From JAAYRQ01 sp035647235 (GTDB lineage Bacteria; Bacillota; Syntrophomonadia; Syntrophomonadales; Syntrophomonadaceae), in assembly GCA_964514235.1 (NCBI GenBank), contig CAZEPV010000020.1:1-39207 (forward strand): a DNA stretch of 39,207 nt. The letters are read 5' to 3'. The notes beneath the pieces were generated by a model. That model did not search any database, was not told the origin of the DNA, and saw only the letters and a program-made list of their open reading frames with translations. Both the position numbers and the translations under genes were made by a program. Every line of letters begins with the position of its first letter. Within the stretch, counting starts at the first letter, position 1. Below, piece after piece: positions 23,272 to 30,950 of the stretch.

Positions 23272-24672
23272 TTATGACATCAAGGCATTTTTAATTAACC
23301 TAGGGATTAATTCCACGTCCCCAGTTAATAGGGTTCTAACACTTATTAGCATACTATCAGCTTGTACCCTACTGACTAGGGCAGGCTGGTTAAGTCTAAG
23401 CCTTTCCAATAGCTTTTCTAGGTTTAGGTCCCTAAATTTTAATTCCACCCCTAGCCCCTTAATTTTATGAATGGGGTATGCCCCACCGCCTACCATATCC
23501 TCTAAGGGAACCAAATTAATTTCACTAACAAATTCATTGTTAGCTAATTCTGCTTTTAGTTTATCTCTTAGTTCTTCCGATTTCTTTTTTAGTTCCTCCA
23601 ATTCTTGGCTAAGCATGGCAAGGGTAGGTATTCTTTGCTCTGGTTTTCCGCTTAAATATTCTATCAGGGTTCCTTCCAAGGCAGCAATAGTCAGCTTGCC
23701 TACCCTTAAGGCCCTGGTTAATTGATTTTCTTTCATAGCCTCAATATATTGTTTTTGCCCCACAATAATGCCAGCTTGGGGGCCACCTAAAAGCTTATCT
23801 CCACTAAAGGTTAGAATATCTACCCCCGAGGCAATAGAAGCTTGCACAGTCGGCTCATCGGTAAGTCCCACCTGCTTCAGGTCATATAAGACCCCACTAC
23901 CTAGATCCTGCATTACTGGCAAACCATGTTGATGGCCTAAATCCACTAATTTATCCATCTTGACTTCCTCGGTAAAACCTACGATTTTATAATTGGAAGT
24001 ATGGGCAGAAAATAGAAGACTTGTATTTTCATTTATGGCTGTGGCATAATCACTTAAATATGTTTTATTAGTCGTACCTACTTCGATTAACTTGGCACCA
24101 CTTAATTTCATCACTTCTGGGATTCTAAAAGCCCCCCCGATTTCCACTAATTGACCACGCGATACGATAACTTCCCTGTCCTTGGCTATAGTATTTAAGC
24201 CTAACATGACAGCAGCAGCATTATTATTTACCACCAGAGCAGCCTGGGCACCAGTTAACTCCACTAATAGCTCTTCCACGTGATTATAACGTGAACCCCT
24301 GCTACCTTTCTGCAAATTGAATTCTAAATTATTATAGCTTTTGGCCATCTCTACCAGATAATCAATGGCCTGCTCCCCTAGTGGAGCCCGTCCCATATTT
24401 GTATGTAGAACAACCCCTGTAGCATTTATAACTTTGCATAGGGTCCCTGCAGTTTTTACCTCTACTAAATTAATTACCCTATTCAATAATAATTGGGTAA
24501 TTTCATCCCTAGAATAGGAAATATCTTGATTAGGCATTTGCCGACGGAAGTCCACAAGTGCTTGCCGAATTAGACCTAAAATAAAATCCCTATTATATTT
24601 TTCTATAAACTCCTTTATCAAAGCATGGGATAAAAGTTCATCAACTGAAGGAATGTTTTTAAAGTTTTTCAT
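23272..24672 (-). CDS. selA: L-seryl-tRNA(Sec) selenium transferase
   Basis: 466 residues, standard bacterial length. PLP-dependent enzyme that converts Ser-tRNA(Sec) to Sec-tRNA(Sec) using selenophosphate. The N-terminal tRNA-binding domain is followed by the fold I PLP core; the PLP lysine is K293 in SGDKLLGGPQ. Conserved ATGVVLHTNMGRAPL and NNNAAAVML are present. Its ATG overlaps the last base of the upstream permease gene's stop codon, so the two are coupled. selD is not in the window. Confidence 0.97.
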   Translation of the reverse strand: MKNFKNIPSVDELLSHALIKEFIEKYNRDFILGLIRQALVDFRRQMPNQDISYSRDEITQLLLNRVINLVEVKTAGTLCKVINATGVVLHTNMGRAPLGEQAIDYLVEMAKSYNNLEFNLQKGSRGSRYNHVEELLVELTGAQAALVVNNNAAAVMLGLNTIAKDREVIVSRGQLVEIGGAFRIPEVMKLSGAKLIEVGTTNKTYLSDYATAINENTSLLFSAHTSNYKIVGFTEEVKMDKLVDLGHQHGLPVMQDLGSGVLYDLKQVGLTDEPTVQASIASGVDILTFSGDKLLGGPQAGIIVGQKQYIEAMKENQLTRALRVGKLTIAALEGTLIEYLSGKPEQRIPTLAMLSQELEELKKKSEELRDKLKAELANNEFVSEINLVPLEDMVGGGAYPIHKIKGLGVELKFRDLNLEKLLERLRLNQPALVSRVQADSMLISVRTLLTGDVELIPRLIKNALMS

Positions 24673-25736
24673 TATTTCCTCCTAATTACGCTTTTATACT
24701 GCATTATATTATAGTATAGTTCACTAGCAATGTCTTTTATAGCTTTACTGGATAAAAAGGTGATAATAACTAGCCCCAAAGCCCCAAATACTGGATAAAC
24801 ATGCCCGACTAAAACCGAAAAATCGAATCCAGATAAGGGTAGGGCTAAAATTAAAGATAAGAATAGGGATACTTTATAGTTTAATCTGATTAAATGCGAA
24901 AACCTCTGGGTAAAGCCATAAGTATTCGCTAAGGCGGTGGTTAGAATACCTACCCACAGTACAATGGTATATAATTGTTTCGCGCTTAAGGAAATATTAC
25001 CTGCTATAAAAAGCATAGGCACTTCATAAGCCAAAACTGCTGGCAAATATTTACCTAAAGCTAGATATGTAGATAAAAGAAGTAGGCCTAGAAAGAAACC
25101 ACCCCAAACACCCCCAACAATACCACCCTTTTTACTAGTCAGTGATTGGTATTCAGTCAAAATCACTATCGCTAAAGCAAAATTATATCCGACATACAAA
25201 AGGCTAGAAATAGGCCAGAAATTTAATTCATTTGTGGATATTAGACCTGTATATTCTACCAGGGAATTTCCTTTCATAAATATAGCTACATAAAGCGTTA
25301 TTGATAGTAGCAAAACTAACTTGATTGGCACCAAGATATTATAGGAAAGCACCAGACCCTTTTTCCCCGTAACCAGAAATATACCCACTAATAAAAATGC
25401 TGCCCAGACACCCCAGCTTTTCGGTAAATATAGATGCTCCTGGAAAATAGCCCCACTCGCGGATAACATTGTACTTATACCCAAGAATAAAAAAATGGCT
25501 AAAGATAAATCAATAATAGGGGCAAGCCTATGACCAAAAATGCTTTCGAAGAGATCCTGATAGGTGGAAATCTTTTCTTGGTGGGCAAGGTAAAGCAGAA
25601 TTCCCCCCAAAAGACTAAATAGTATAGCTGCTAAAACAACCCCTTTCAAGCCGTAAATACCATATCTAACAAAAAACTGTACTACTTCTTGCCCCGAGGC
25701 AAAACCAGCACCTACAACCGCTCCTACATAAGCCAT
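24672..25736 (-). CDS. YkvI-like membrane transporter
   Basis: 354 residues with about ten membrane segments and the N-terminal signature VGAVVGAGFASGQEVVQFF, typical of the YkvI family of uncharacterised permeases related to amino acid/APC transporters. The ATG at 25736 gives a slightly short N-terminus, and its best ribosome binding site (AGGGAAGG) is 13 nt away. The frame stays open upstream, so a non-ATG start a few codons earlier is possible. The gene is coupled to selA by a 1-nt overlap. Whether it transports anything selenium-related is unknown; the linkage is suggestive only. Confidence 0.78.
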   Translation of the reverse strand: MAYVGAVVGAGFASGQEVVQFFVRYGIYGLKGVVLAAILFSLLGGILLYLAHQEKISTYQDLFESIFGHRLAPIIDLSLAIFLFLGISTMLSASGAIFQEHLYLPKSWGVWAAFLLVGIFLVTGKKGLVLSYNILVPIKLVLLLSITLYVAIFMKGNSLVEYTGLISTNELNFWPISSLLYVGYNFALAIVILTEYQSLTSKKGGIVGGVWGGFFLGLLLLSTYLALGKYLPAVLAYEVPMLFIAGNISLSAKQLYTIVLWVGILTTALANTYGFTQRFSHLIRLNYKVSLFLSLILALPLSGFDFSVLVGHVYPVFGALGLVIITFLSSKAIKDIASELYYNIMQYKSVIRRK

Positions 25737-25825
25737 TACTAGAATATAGCCTTCCCTAATTCTTATTCTCTCCCCATCATTTTCCTTATTTATTCCATCA
25801 TTATTCCAAAATCATAAAAAATACA

Positions 25826-25854
25826 GCATAAAAATTTTACCAAATGGTCAAAAT
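25826..25854 (+). promoter_or_regulatory. SigmaF/sigmaG-type forespore promoter of yyaC
   Basis: GCATA (25826-25830), 15-bp spacer, GGTCAAAAT (25846-25854). This fits the sigmaF consensus (GYWTA-N15-GGNRANANT) closely. The predicted start lies about 12 nt before the yyaC ribosome binding site. Forespore expression of yyaC is known in Bacillus. Confidence 0.7.
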
Positions 25855-25886
25855 AAGTAAAAACAAGTTATGTGGGAGGTTATTTT

Positions 25887-26474
25887 GTGCATATACTTAG
25901 GAAGCCAGATTTTATTGAAAGTTCTTATTCCTATCATTACAATGAACCCTTATCCTTTAATAAATTAGGAAATGCAATCTTAGGATATATGTTAGAAATG
26001 AATCCTAACTTTGCGAGGGATATCATATATTTATGTATTGGTACCGATCGTGCTACAGGGGATTCCCTTGGACCACTAGTAGGAACCAGATTAACCACCC
26101 TAAGTCCCAAATCAATTATTTACGGAACCTTAGAGAATCCCACCCACGCCACAAATTTACAGGAAGTATTAAATCATATAGAGGGTAACTTTAACTGTCC
26201 TTTGATTATTGCCATAGATGCTAGTCTAGGAAATGCTAGTCGTATTGGCTTCATTAGTGTGAAAAAGGAAAAACTAAAACCAGGTACAGCCTTGAACAAG
26301 ACCCTACCTGAAGTTGGGGATTTCCATATTTCGGGAGTGGTTAATGTGGGGGGATTTCTAGAACAATTAGTATTACAAAACACCAGATTGCATACAGTTT
26401 ATGCCATGGCCAACATAATCGCCAAAAGTCTGCATCTGGCAAATTATCGGTATGAACAGCATAGGAATGATTAA
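25887..26474 (+). CDS. yyaC: Spore protease YyaC
   Basis: 195 residues from the GTG at 25887, 6 nt after GGAGGT; an in-frame GTG at 25872 overlaps that site. The core motif IGTDRATGDSLGPLVG and the later AIDASLG and GVVNVGGF segments match the YyaC family, related to germination protease (GPR). YyaC is found in sporulating Firmicutes and is expressed in the forespore. It is the only plus-strand gene in the parB-to-selA stretch, as in Bacillus where it diverges from its neighbours. A sigmaF-like promoter lies upstream. Confidence 0.92.
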   Translation: MHILRKPDFIESSYSYHYNEPLSFNKLGNAILGYMLEMNPNFARDIIYLCIGTDRATGDSLGPLVGTRLTTLSPKSIIYGTLENPTHATNLQEVLNHIEGNFNCPLIIAIDASLGNASRIGFISVKKEKLKPGTALNKTLPEVGDFHISGVVNVGGFLEQLVLQNTRLHTVYAMANIIAKSLHLANYRYEQHRND

Positions 26475-26695
26475 GACTTTTCGCTAACCGCCTTGAGTGA
26501 CACCTCGAGGTGAAAATTAGGCACTGATTTACACTAAAAAAATTTGAATGCTTTTAAACAAAACATTATGGGGCGATGCCCGATTGGTGAGGTAATTAGG
26601 GTGAAGAAGCGGGCGTAGGGGTGGACGACCCTGTCCACCCTATTCAGGTTTATAACCGCCCTCCATAGGTCATCCCCAGGCACAGCTAGAGGATA
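26475..26695. repeat. Intergenic region with several short palindromes
   Basis: Lies between the convergent yyaC and RIC-like genes. It holds CACCTCGAGGTG (26501-26512, perfect), GGGC-GAT-GCCC (26571-26581) and a 10-bp hairpin with one bulged base at 26616-26642 (TAGGGGTGGAC/GTCCACCCTA). The GC-rich hairpin resembles small dispersed palindromic elements. No gene is apparent. Confidence 0.45.
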
Positions 26696-27004
26696 TTATC
26701 CCCTATACTTAATATAAGCGATTTCAACCGCTTGCAACATTTCATATGTGGCTATATATGTTTCACATGCATCTTTTGGTAAGGTGTAATTATTAGTTAT
26801 TTGCCTTAATTCCATAAACTCAGGGGCTATGTCTAATTGGTCTATATCCTCTGCTTGGACTTTCTTATTCAATTTTAAAAACACTTCTTGAACTTGGGCT
26901 AATTCTGGATGATTTTCTCCATGTACTCTGACTAATACAGGCATATATTCTTCTATTAATGGAACTTCCTCCTTTAATACTCCTGCAAATGTTACATTAT
27001 ACAT
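26696..27004 (-). CDS. RIC/hemerythrin-like protein, short form
   Basis: 102 residues. VRVHGENHPEL and LRQITNNYTLPKDACETY align with two conserved blocks of the C-terminal hemerythrin domain of RIC proteins (ScdA/YtfE), di-iron proteins that repair Fe-S clusters after nitric oxide or oxidative damage. The normal ending with the last metal ligands (HxHLENN) is replaced by AVEIAYIKYRG, and the N-terminal domain and first His-bearing helices are absent. Thus only two of the usual ligand histidines remain, and di-iron binding is doubtful. AAAGGGG precedes the ATG, and there is no frameshift, so it is an intact gene. A regulator- or partner-type role is possible. Confidence 0.65.
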   Translation of the reverse strand: MYNVTFAGVLKEEVPLIEEYMPVLVRVHGENHPELAQVQEVFLKLNKKVQAEDIDQLDIAPEFMELRQITNNYTLPKDACETYIATYEMLQAVEIAYIKYRG

Positions 27005-27128
27005 TCAACTTCCCCTTTCTATATTTCTTACTAGCTTAACCCCTTTTGATAAAAAATAATTTGACCCACGTCAAATTTTAATAACTATCATATAAGACCC
27101 CCTAACTATGCTTTTAGACAACAAAAAA

Positions 27129-27156
27129 AAGGAGGGGTTTCGAAGTACCCCTCCTT
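27129..27156 (-). terminator. Strong terminator after bactofilin
   Basis: Ten-base-pair stem AAGGAGGGGT/ACCCCTCCTT, followed on minus by TTTTTTG. It ends the M23-bactofilin operon. Confidence 0.9.
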
Positions 27157-27172
27157 CGATTTTATAATTGCA

Positions 27173-27571
27173 TTATGCCTTACTTCTTTTCATTTCAGTA
27201 AGTTTACCCTTATCCTTTTTGTCGCTAGGTTTACTCATTTTAGACTTCCCATCTAAAATGCCCCCCTCTTCGACTATAAGGATATTACAAGTTACATCAC
27301 CAATTACAGAACCTGCACTAGTGATTTCTAAACGGCTGTTAGCTATAACATTCCCTTCAACCTTGCCTGCCACAATCATGTTTTCAGCATTAATTTCTCC
27401 CTTTAAAAATCCTTTTTCCCCTAAAACTAAGTCACCTTTGACATTCATAGTGCCTTCCATGTTGCCATCTATTCTAATAGAGCCTTTGGAATTTAACTCG
27501 CCTTTTATTTCGACTCCATTAGATATTACGCTTTCTATATTCTGATGGCTAGCACCGCGACGTTTTTTCAT
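27173..27571 (-). CDS. Bactofilin family cytoskeletal protein
   Basis: 132 residues from the ATG at 27571 (GGGAG 8 nt upstream; the frame opens at a GTG at 27580). The central 90 residues are the bactofilin beta-helix, with repeated turns such as GSIRIDGNMEGTMNV and GEKGFLKGEINAENMIV. A charged basic C-terminal tail follows. Bactofilins polymerise without nucleotide and position wall hydrolases. It follows the membrane M23 peptidase gene by about 28 nt, and this pairing is known to control cell shape in other bacteria. Confidence 0.9.
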   Translation of the reverse strand: MKKRRGASHQNIESVISNGVEIKGELNSKGSIRIDGNMEGTMNVKGDLVLGEKGFLKGEINAENMIVAGKVEGNVIANSRLEITSAGSVIGDVTCNILIVEEGGILDGKSKMSKPSDKKDKGKLTEMKRSKA

Positions 27572-27599
27572 AATAATCACTCCCGAAAAAATTAATCTA

Positions 27600-28532
27600 C
27601 TATGGCAAATAAATTAAGGGGTCCTGAGTTTCACCTGATTTAATTACAGTAAAATGAAGATGTGGCCCAGTACTCCTACCAGTACTGCCTAAGCGGGCAA
27701 TCACATCACCTTTTTTAACTAGATCACCCACCTCCGCCAGCAAGGCTGAATTATGACTATACTTAGAATTAAACCCATAGCCGTGATCAATGATTATAGT
27801 TCGACCATAAACGGCCTGGTAGCCAGAGAAAATTACTTTCCCATCGGCCGCCGCAACAATCTCAGTGCCAACTTCATTGGCTATATCTATGCCATCGTGA
27901 AATGACCTCGACCTACCACCAAAAGGAGAGTTTCTCCAACCATATGGCGAAGTTATGTCACCACTTACTGGCCACTGATTTGGTATAGAACGGAAATACT
28001 CAGTTTGGTTCCCTACTTGGGCTAGTAGTTCGTCTAATTCTTGTTCTTGGCGGTTCAAGTAAGTCTTAATTCCTTGAATCTGGCTAAGGACATCAGTATA
28101 TTCAGCCAAATACCCCTTGGTGTCATCTCCACCTTTTCCGCCCGTGCTAGATTTAATTTCAATGCTAGCATCATCTTGAATTCCCATAAGTTTCTTTATT
28201 TCAGATTGTTTTTGGATAATAACTTCCTTTTGGGCCTCTATCTGTTTTATTTCTTCCTTAAGCAAATCAATAGTTTCCGTTTTTTGGCCATTGTCCCGTT
28301 TAAGTTCATTGACCAAACTTATCTCTAGCCTGGTCCCATAAAATGCTACACAAAGGCTTACCGTTATTAATAATAAAAAGCCCAACGAAATTGCTATCGT
28401 TTTTATAGCCCTGGTCGAAAGGTTAAAACGATAAGGGCTGCTAGCAGTTTCAGGTATTATTAAAAAAGTCATCTTTTGTGGTGACCTTTTTTTCTTCTTT
28501 TTTCTTCTCCCGAAAATATTTGTTTTTTTCAT
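27600..28532 (-). CDS. Membrane-anchored M23 peptidase with coiled coil
   Basis: 310 residues. A very basic cytoplasmic N-terminus (RRKKKKKR) precedes one membrane helix (about 46-66), a long coiled coil (about 70-125 and 140-175) and a C-terminal M23 domain. Zinc ligands are in SFHDGIDIA (HxxxD) and PHLHFTV (second H of HLH); the third histidine motif SKYSHN is present. The enzyme should cleave peptidoglycan peptides. The arrangement resembles the MpgA/Csd1-type peptidases that work with bactofilin, whose gene follows at once. A promoter lies upstream (28624-28596). Confidence 0.9.
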   Translation of the reverse strand: MKKTNIFGRRKKKKKRSPQKMTFLIIPETASSPYRFNLSTRAIKTIAISLGFLLLITVSLCVAFYGTRLEISLVNELKRDNGQKTETIDLLKEEIKQIEAQKEVIIQKQSEIKKLMGIQDDASIEIKSSTGGKGGDDTKGYLAEYTDVLSQIQGIKTYLNRQEQELDELLAQVGNQTEYFRSIPNQWPVSGDITSPYGWRNSPFGGRSRSFHDGIDIANEVGTEIVAAADGKVIFSGYQAVYGRTIIIDHGYGFNSKYSHNSALLAEVGDLVKKGDVIARLGSTGRSTGPHLHFTVIKSGETQDPLIYLP

Positions 28533-28595
28533 TTTAACTCCAATAATTTTTTTACCTACAACATATATTTATTAGTATGGTCTAATTTTTCAATT

Positions 28596-28624
28596 ATAAT
28601 AACAACTAAAACTTTCTTTGTAAA
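28596..28624 (-). promoter_or_regulatory. Promoter of the M23-bactofilin operon
   Basis: TTTACA (28624-28619), 17 bp, TATTAT (28601-28596); each box has one mismatch to sigmaA consensus. It starts downstream of parS. Confidence 0.6.
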
Positions 28625-28689
28625 TTTGCTTTATCCACTTTGATGTTAAAATATAACTTTGCGAATTTCATCAATAGTTTTAAAATAAA

Positions 28690-28705
28690 TGTTTCACGTG
28701 AAACA
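28690..28705. other. parS: parS centromere site within a 40-bp palindrome
   Basis: TGTTTCACGTGAAACA matches the ParB binding consensus (TGTTNCACGTGAAACA) exactly. Symmetry extends perfectly to 28678-28717. It lies at the end of parB; the parB stop codon (28707-28709) is inside the palindrome's right arm. ParB loads here to organise the origin region. Confidence 0.97.
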
Positions 28706-28706
28706 T

Positions 28707-29549
28707 TTATTTTAAAATTATGCCTAGGAGTTCCAAAATCCGCTTAAAATCCTCTGTATCATAGTAGGATATCTGAATAGAGCCACCTTTCTTTTTGGGG
28801 GTAATTTCAGCTTTGGTTGCCAGGTGCTTTTGCAATATATCTTCTAGTTCTAAAATTTCTACAGATTTAGTAAGGGTCTTTTTCCCCTTTGTTTTGGTTT
28901 TCTGTTCGGTTTCCCTAACCGAGATTTTTTCCTCCACGATTTGTTGGGCAAGTCTTAGTTGTTCTTTTTTATCTGGAAGGGATAAAAGTGTCCTAGCATG
29001 TCCAGCCGTAATTTCTTTGTTTTCTAACATTTGTAATATTTCTTCTGGTAGGTTTAGTATCCGCAGTGAATTAGTTATGTGGGCCCTACTTTTGCCGACT
29101 TTCCCAGCTAGAACCTCTTGGGTGTAGCCAAATTTATCTAAGATGCTTTTATAGGCTTCTGCTTCTTCTATAATAGATAGGTCTTCCCTTTGCAGGTTTT
29201 CAATCAAGGCTATTTCAAATGCCTCTTGGTCGTCAACCTCTTTTATAACTACGGGCAGGCTTTCTAGTCCAGCTAACTTTGCAGCCCGATAGCGTCTTTC
29301 CCCAGCCACAATTTCATATTTATCTTCTAGGGGACGAACTAAAATAGCTTGCAATAAACCATGATCCTTAATAGATTTAGCTAACTCCTCAAGTGTGTTA
29401 GGATCAAAATTTTTACGCGGTTGATCTTCGCGTACTATGATATCTTGTATATCAATTGAGCTGATTTCTTCAGCGTCAAATGGGCTGGCATCTGTGGACG
29501 AAAACAAGGCATCTAGGCCTCGGCCTAAGCCTCTGGGTTTTTTAGACAC
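28707..29549 (-). CDS. parB: Chromosome partitioning protein ParB (Spo0J)
   Basis: 280 residues. The ParA-contacting N-terminus is KKPRGLGRGLDALF; the CTP-binding core includes GERRYRAAK (83-91); a helix-turn-helix (about 136-160) reads parS; and the C-terminal dimerisation domain follows. It is a CTP-dependent clamp that slides from parS. The GTG start overlaps the parA stop by 8 nt. In Bacillus it also antagonises Soj in sporulation control. Confidence 0.96.
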   Translation of the reverse strand: MSKKPRGLGRGLDALFSSTDASPFDAEEISSIDIQDIIVREDQPRKNFDPNTLEELAKSIKDHGLLQAILVRPLEDKYEIVAGERRYRAAKLAGLESLPVVIKEVDDQEAFEIALIENLQREDLSIIEEAEAYKSILDKFGYTQEVLAGKVGKSRAHITNSLRILNLPEEILQMLENKEITAGHARTLLSLPDKKEQLRLAQQIVEEKISVRETEQKTKTKGKKTLTKSVEILELEDILQKHLATKAEITPKKKGGSIQISYYDTEDFKRILELLGIILK

Positions 29550-30303
29550 GTTTTAAGACCTCCATTGCTAATTCACTGTATACTTCAGCACCCCTTGATT
29601 TGGGATCATAGAATATTATAGGCTTTCCGTGACTCGGGGCCTCACTTAAGCGTATATTGCGCGGAATAATAGTTTTATATATTTCCTTGCTGAAATGACG
29701 CTTAACTTCATCTACTACCTGAATAGCCAAGTTAGTACGGCCATCAAACATAGTAAACAATATGCCTTCTATTTGTAAATCTCTGTTTAGCCTTCTCCTT
29801 ACAAGTTTTATGGTGTCCATTAATTGACTTAATCCTTCTAAGGCGTAATATTCGCATTGTAGGGGAATAATAACTGAATTGCTCGCTGTTAGAGCATTTA
29901 TGGTAATTAAGCCCAATGAAGGGGGACAATCGATAAAAATATAATCATATTGATCAGTTATAGGTGTTAGGGCCTTCTTTAAGACCCTTTCACGTTCATC
30001 TTGCCCAGCTAATTCTATTTCTGCCCCCGCTAATTCTATAGTGGCAGGGATAAGGTGTAAGTTACGAAAATCAGTCTTTATTATTGTTTTTTGCGCTTCC
30101 AGCTTATCAGTTAGTAGATTATAGATGCAATTTTTTAGTTTGCGACGGTTAATGCCTAAACCACTAGTAGCATTTCCTTGTGGATCAGCATCAACTAAAA
30201 GTACCCTATAACCATAGTTAGCTATACATGCGGCTAGATTTATAGCAGTAGTAGTTTTGCCCACCCCACCTTTTTGGTTAGTAATACTAATAATTTTGCC
30301 CAT
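29542..30303 (-). CDS. parA: Chromosome partitioning ATPase ParA (Soj)
   Basis: 253 residues from the ATG at 30303 (AAAGGTGGA upstream; a GTG at 30315 overlaps that site). The deviant Walker A KGGVGKTT is at 11-18, with VDADPQGNATSGLG and IDCPPSLGLIT as further P-loop motifs. It binds DNA as an ATP dimer, moves ParB-parS complexes, and in Bacillus regulates DnaA. It is the last minus-strand gene; no gidB or noc gene follows it as in Bacillus. Confidence 0.96.
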   Translation of the reverse strand: MGKIISITNQKGGVGKTTTAINLAACIANYGYRVLLVDADPQGNATSGLGINRRKLKNCIYNLLTDKLEAQKTIIKTDFRNLHLIPATIELAGAEIELAGQDERERVLKKALTPITDQYDYIFIDCPPSLGLITINALTASNSVIIPLQCEYYALEGLSQLMDTIKLVRRRLNRDLQIEGILFTMFDGRTNLAIQVVDEVKRHFSKEIYKTIIPRNIRLSEAPSHGKPIIFYDPKSRGAEVYSELAMEVLKRV

Positions 30304-30315
30304 CCAAATATCCAC

Positions 30316-30950
30316 CTTTCAGAAGCATACCTTATATGTTTTCTCCCATACTATTAAAAAATCCTGCCTCTTAACTTTAAAAAGGACATTAGCTTAGATT
30401 TTTATAATTTGCAAGTTGTGCTGGCCACCCTTACAGTTTTATTTAGCTCCAAAATTCTTTAGGCTTTTTTGAATAATTATAACTTTGCTGGTTTTTGTCA
30501 GATTGTCATGTATTTTGTTTCTTGCTTGGGGAGCTTTTATGCCCCTTTAATTGGTCATTGTTAGCTATAGATTAATCATTTGTCCTTCATCGCTAAAACT
30601 TAAGATTATGAATAAAGGGGTTAAGCTGTAAAAGATATTTATTACATTCCCACCCGCAGCATAAAGATAAGTCAAAATAAATTTTTTAGGGGATTGGTTC
30701 GTGGGTTAATCACTTTTTTGGCCTTTTTAGATATAAATAAAGGTTGGCATAAGTTTAAAGACGTTCTATAATATGGTTATTACGCCTTGCCATATTTATA
30801 GCAATTTGTCTTTCATAATATTTTTAATTAACATTATTATCATGGCTTTGCTTTTAATAAACTATAAAGCGTAGTTATTATTGGGAGGTGGTACCCTTTT
30901 CCTGTATGTCTTGCCCGTAAATAAAATAAACTTGAGGGAGGCTTTGTTGA
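30316..30950. other. Strand-switch intergenic region, no convincing gene
   Basis: About 635 AT-rich bases between divergent parA and the CoA-transferase genes. It contains a short GGGG/CCCC hairpin (near 30530-30546) followed by TTTAATT and no match to DnaA boxes. No clear promoter for either side is evident. A 33-codon hydrophobic frame on plus (30773-30874) has no ribosome binding site and is judged chance. Confidence 0.7.

Noticed and set aside
28631..28639. TTATCCACT, one mismatch from a DnaA box
   Set aside because: A single box with no neighbours and no AT-rich unwinding element; not enough to call an origin.
30773..30874. 33-codon hydrophobic frame on plus in the strand-switch region
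   Set aside because: No ribosome binding site and AT-rich composition that easily yields Ile/Leu/Phe codons; likely chance.
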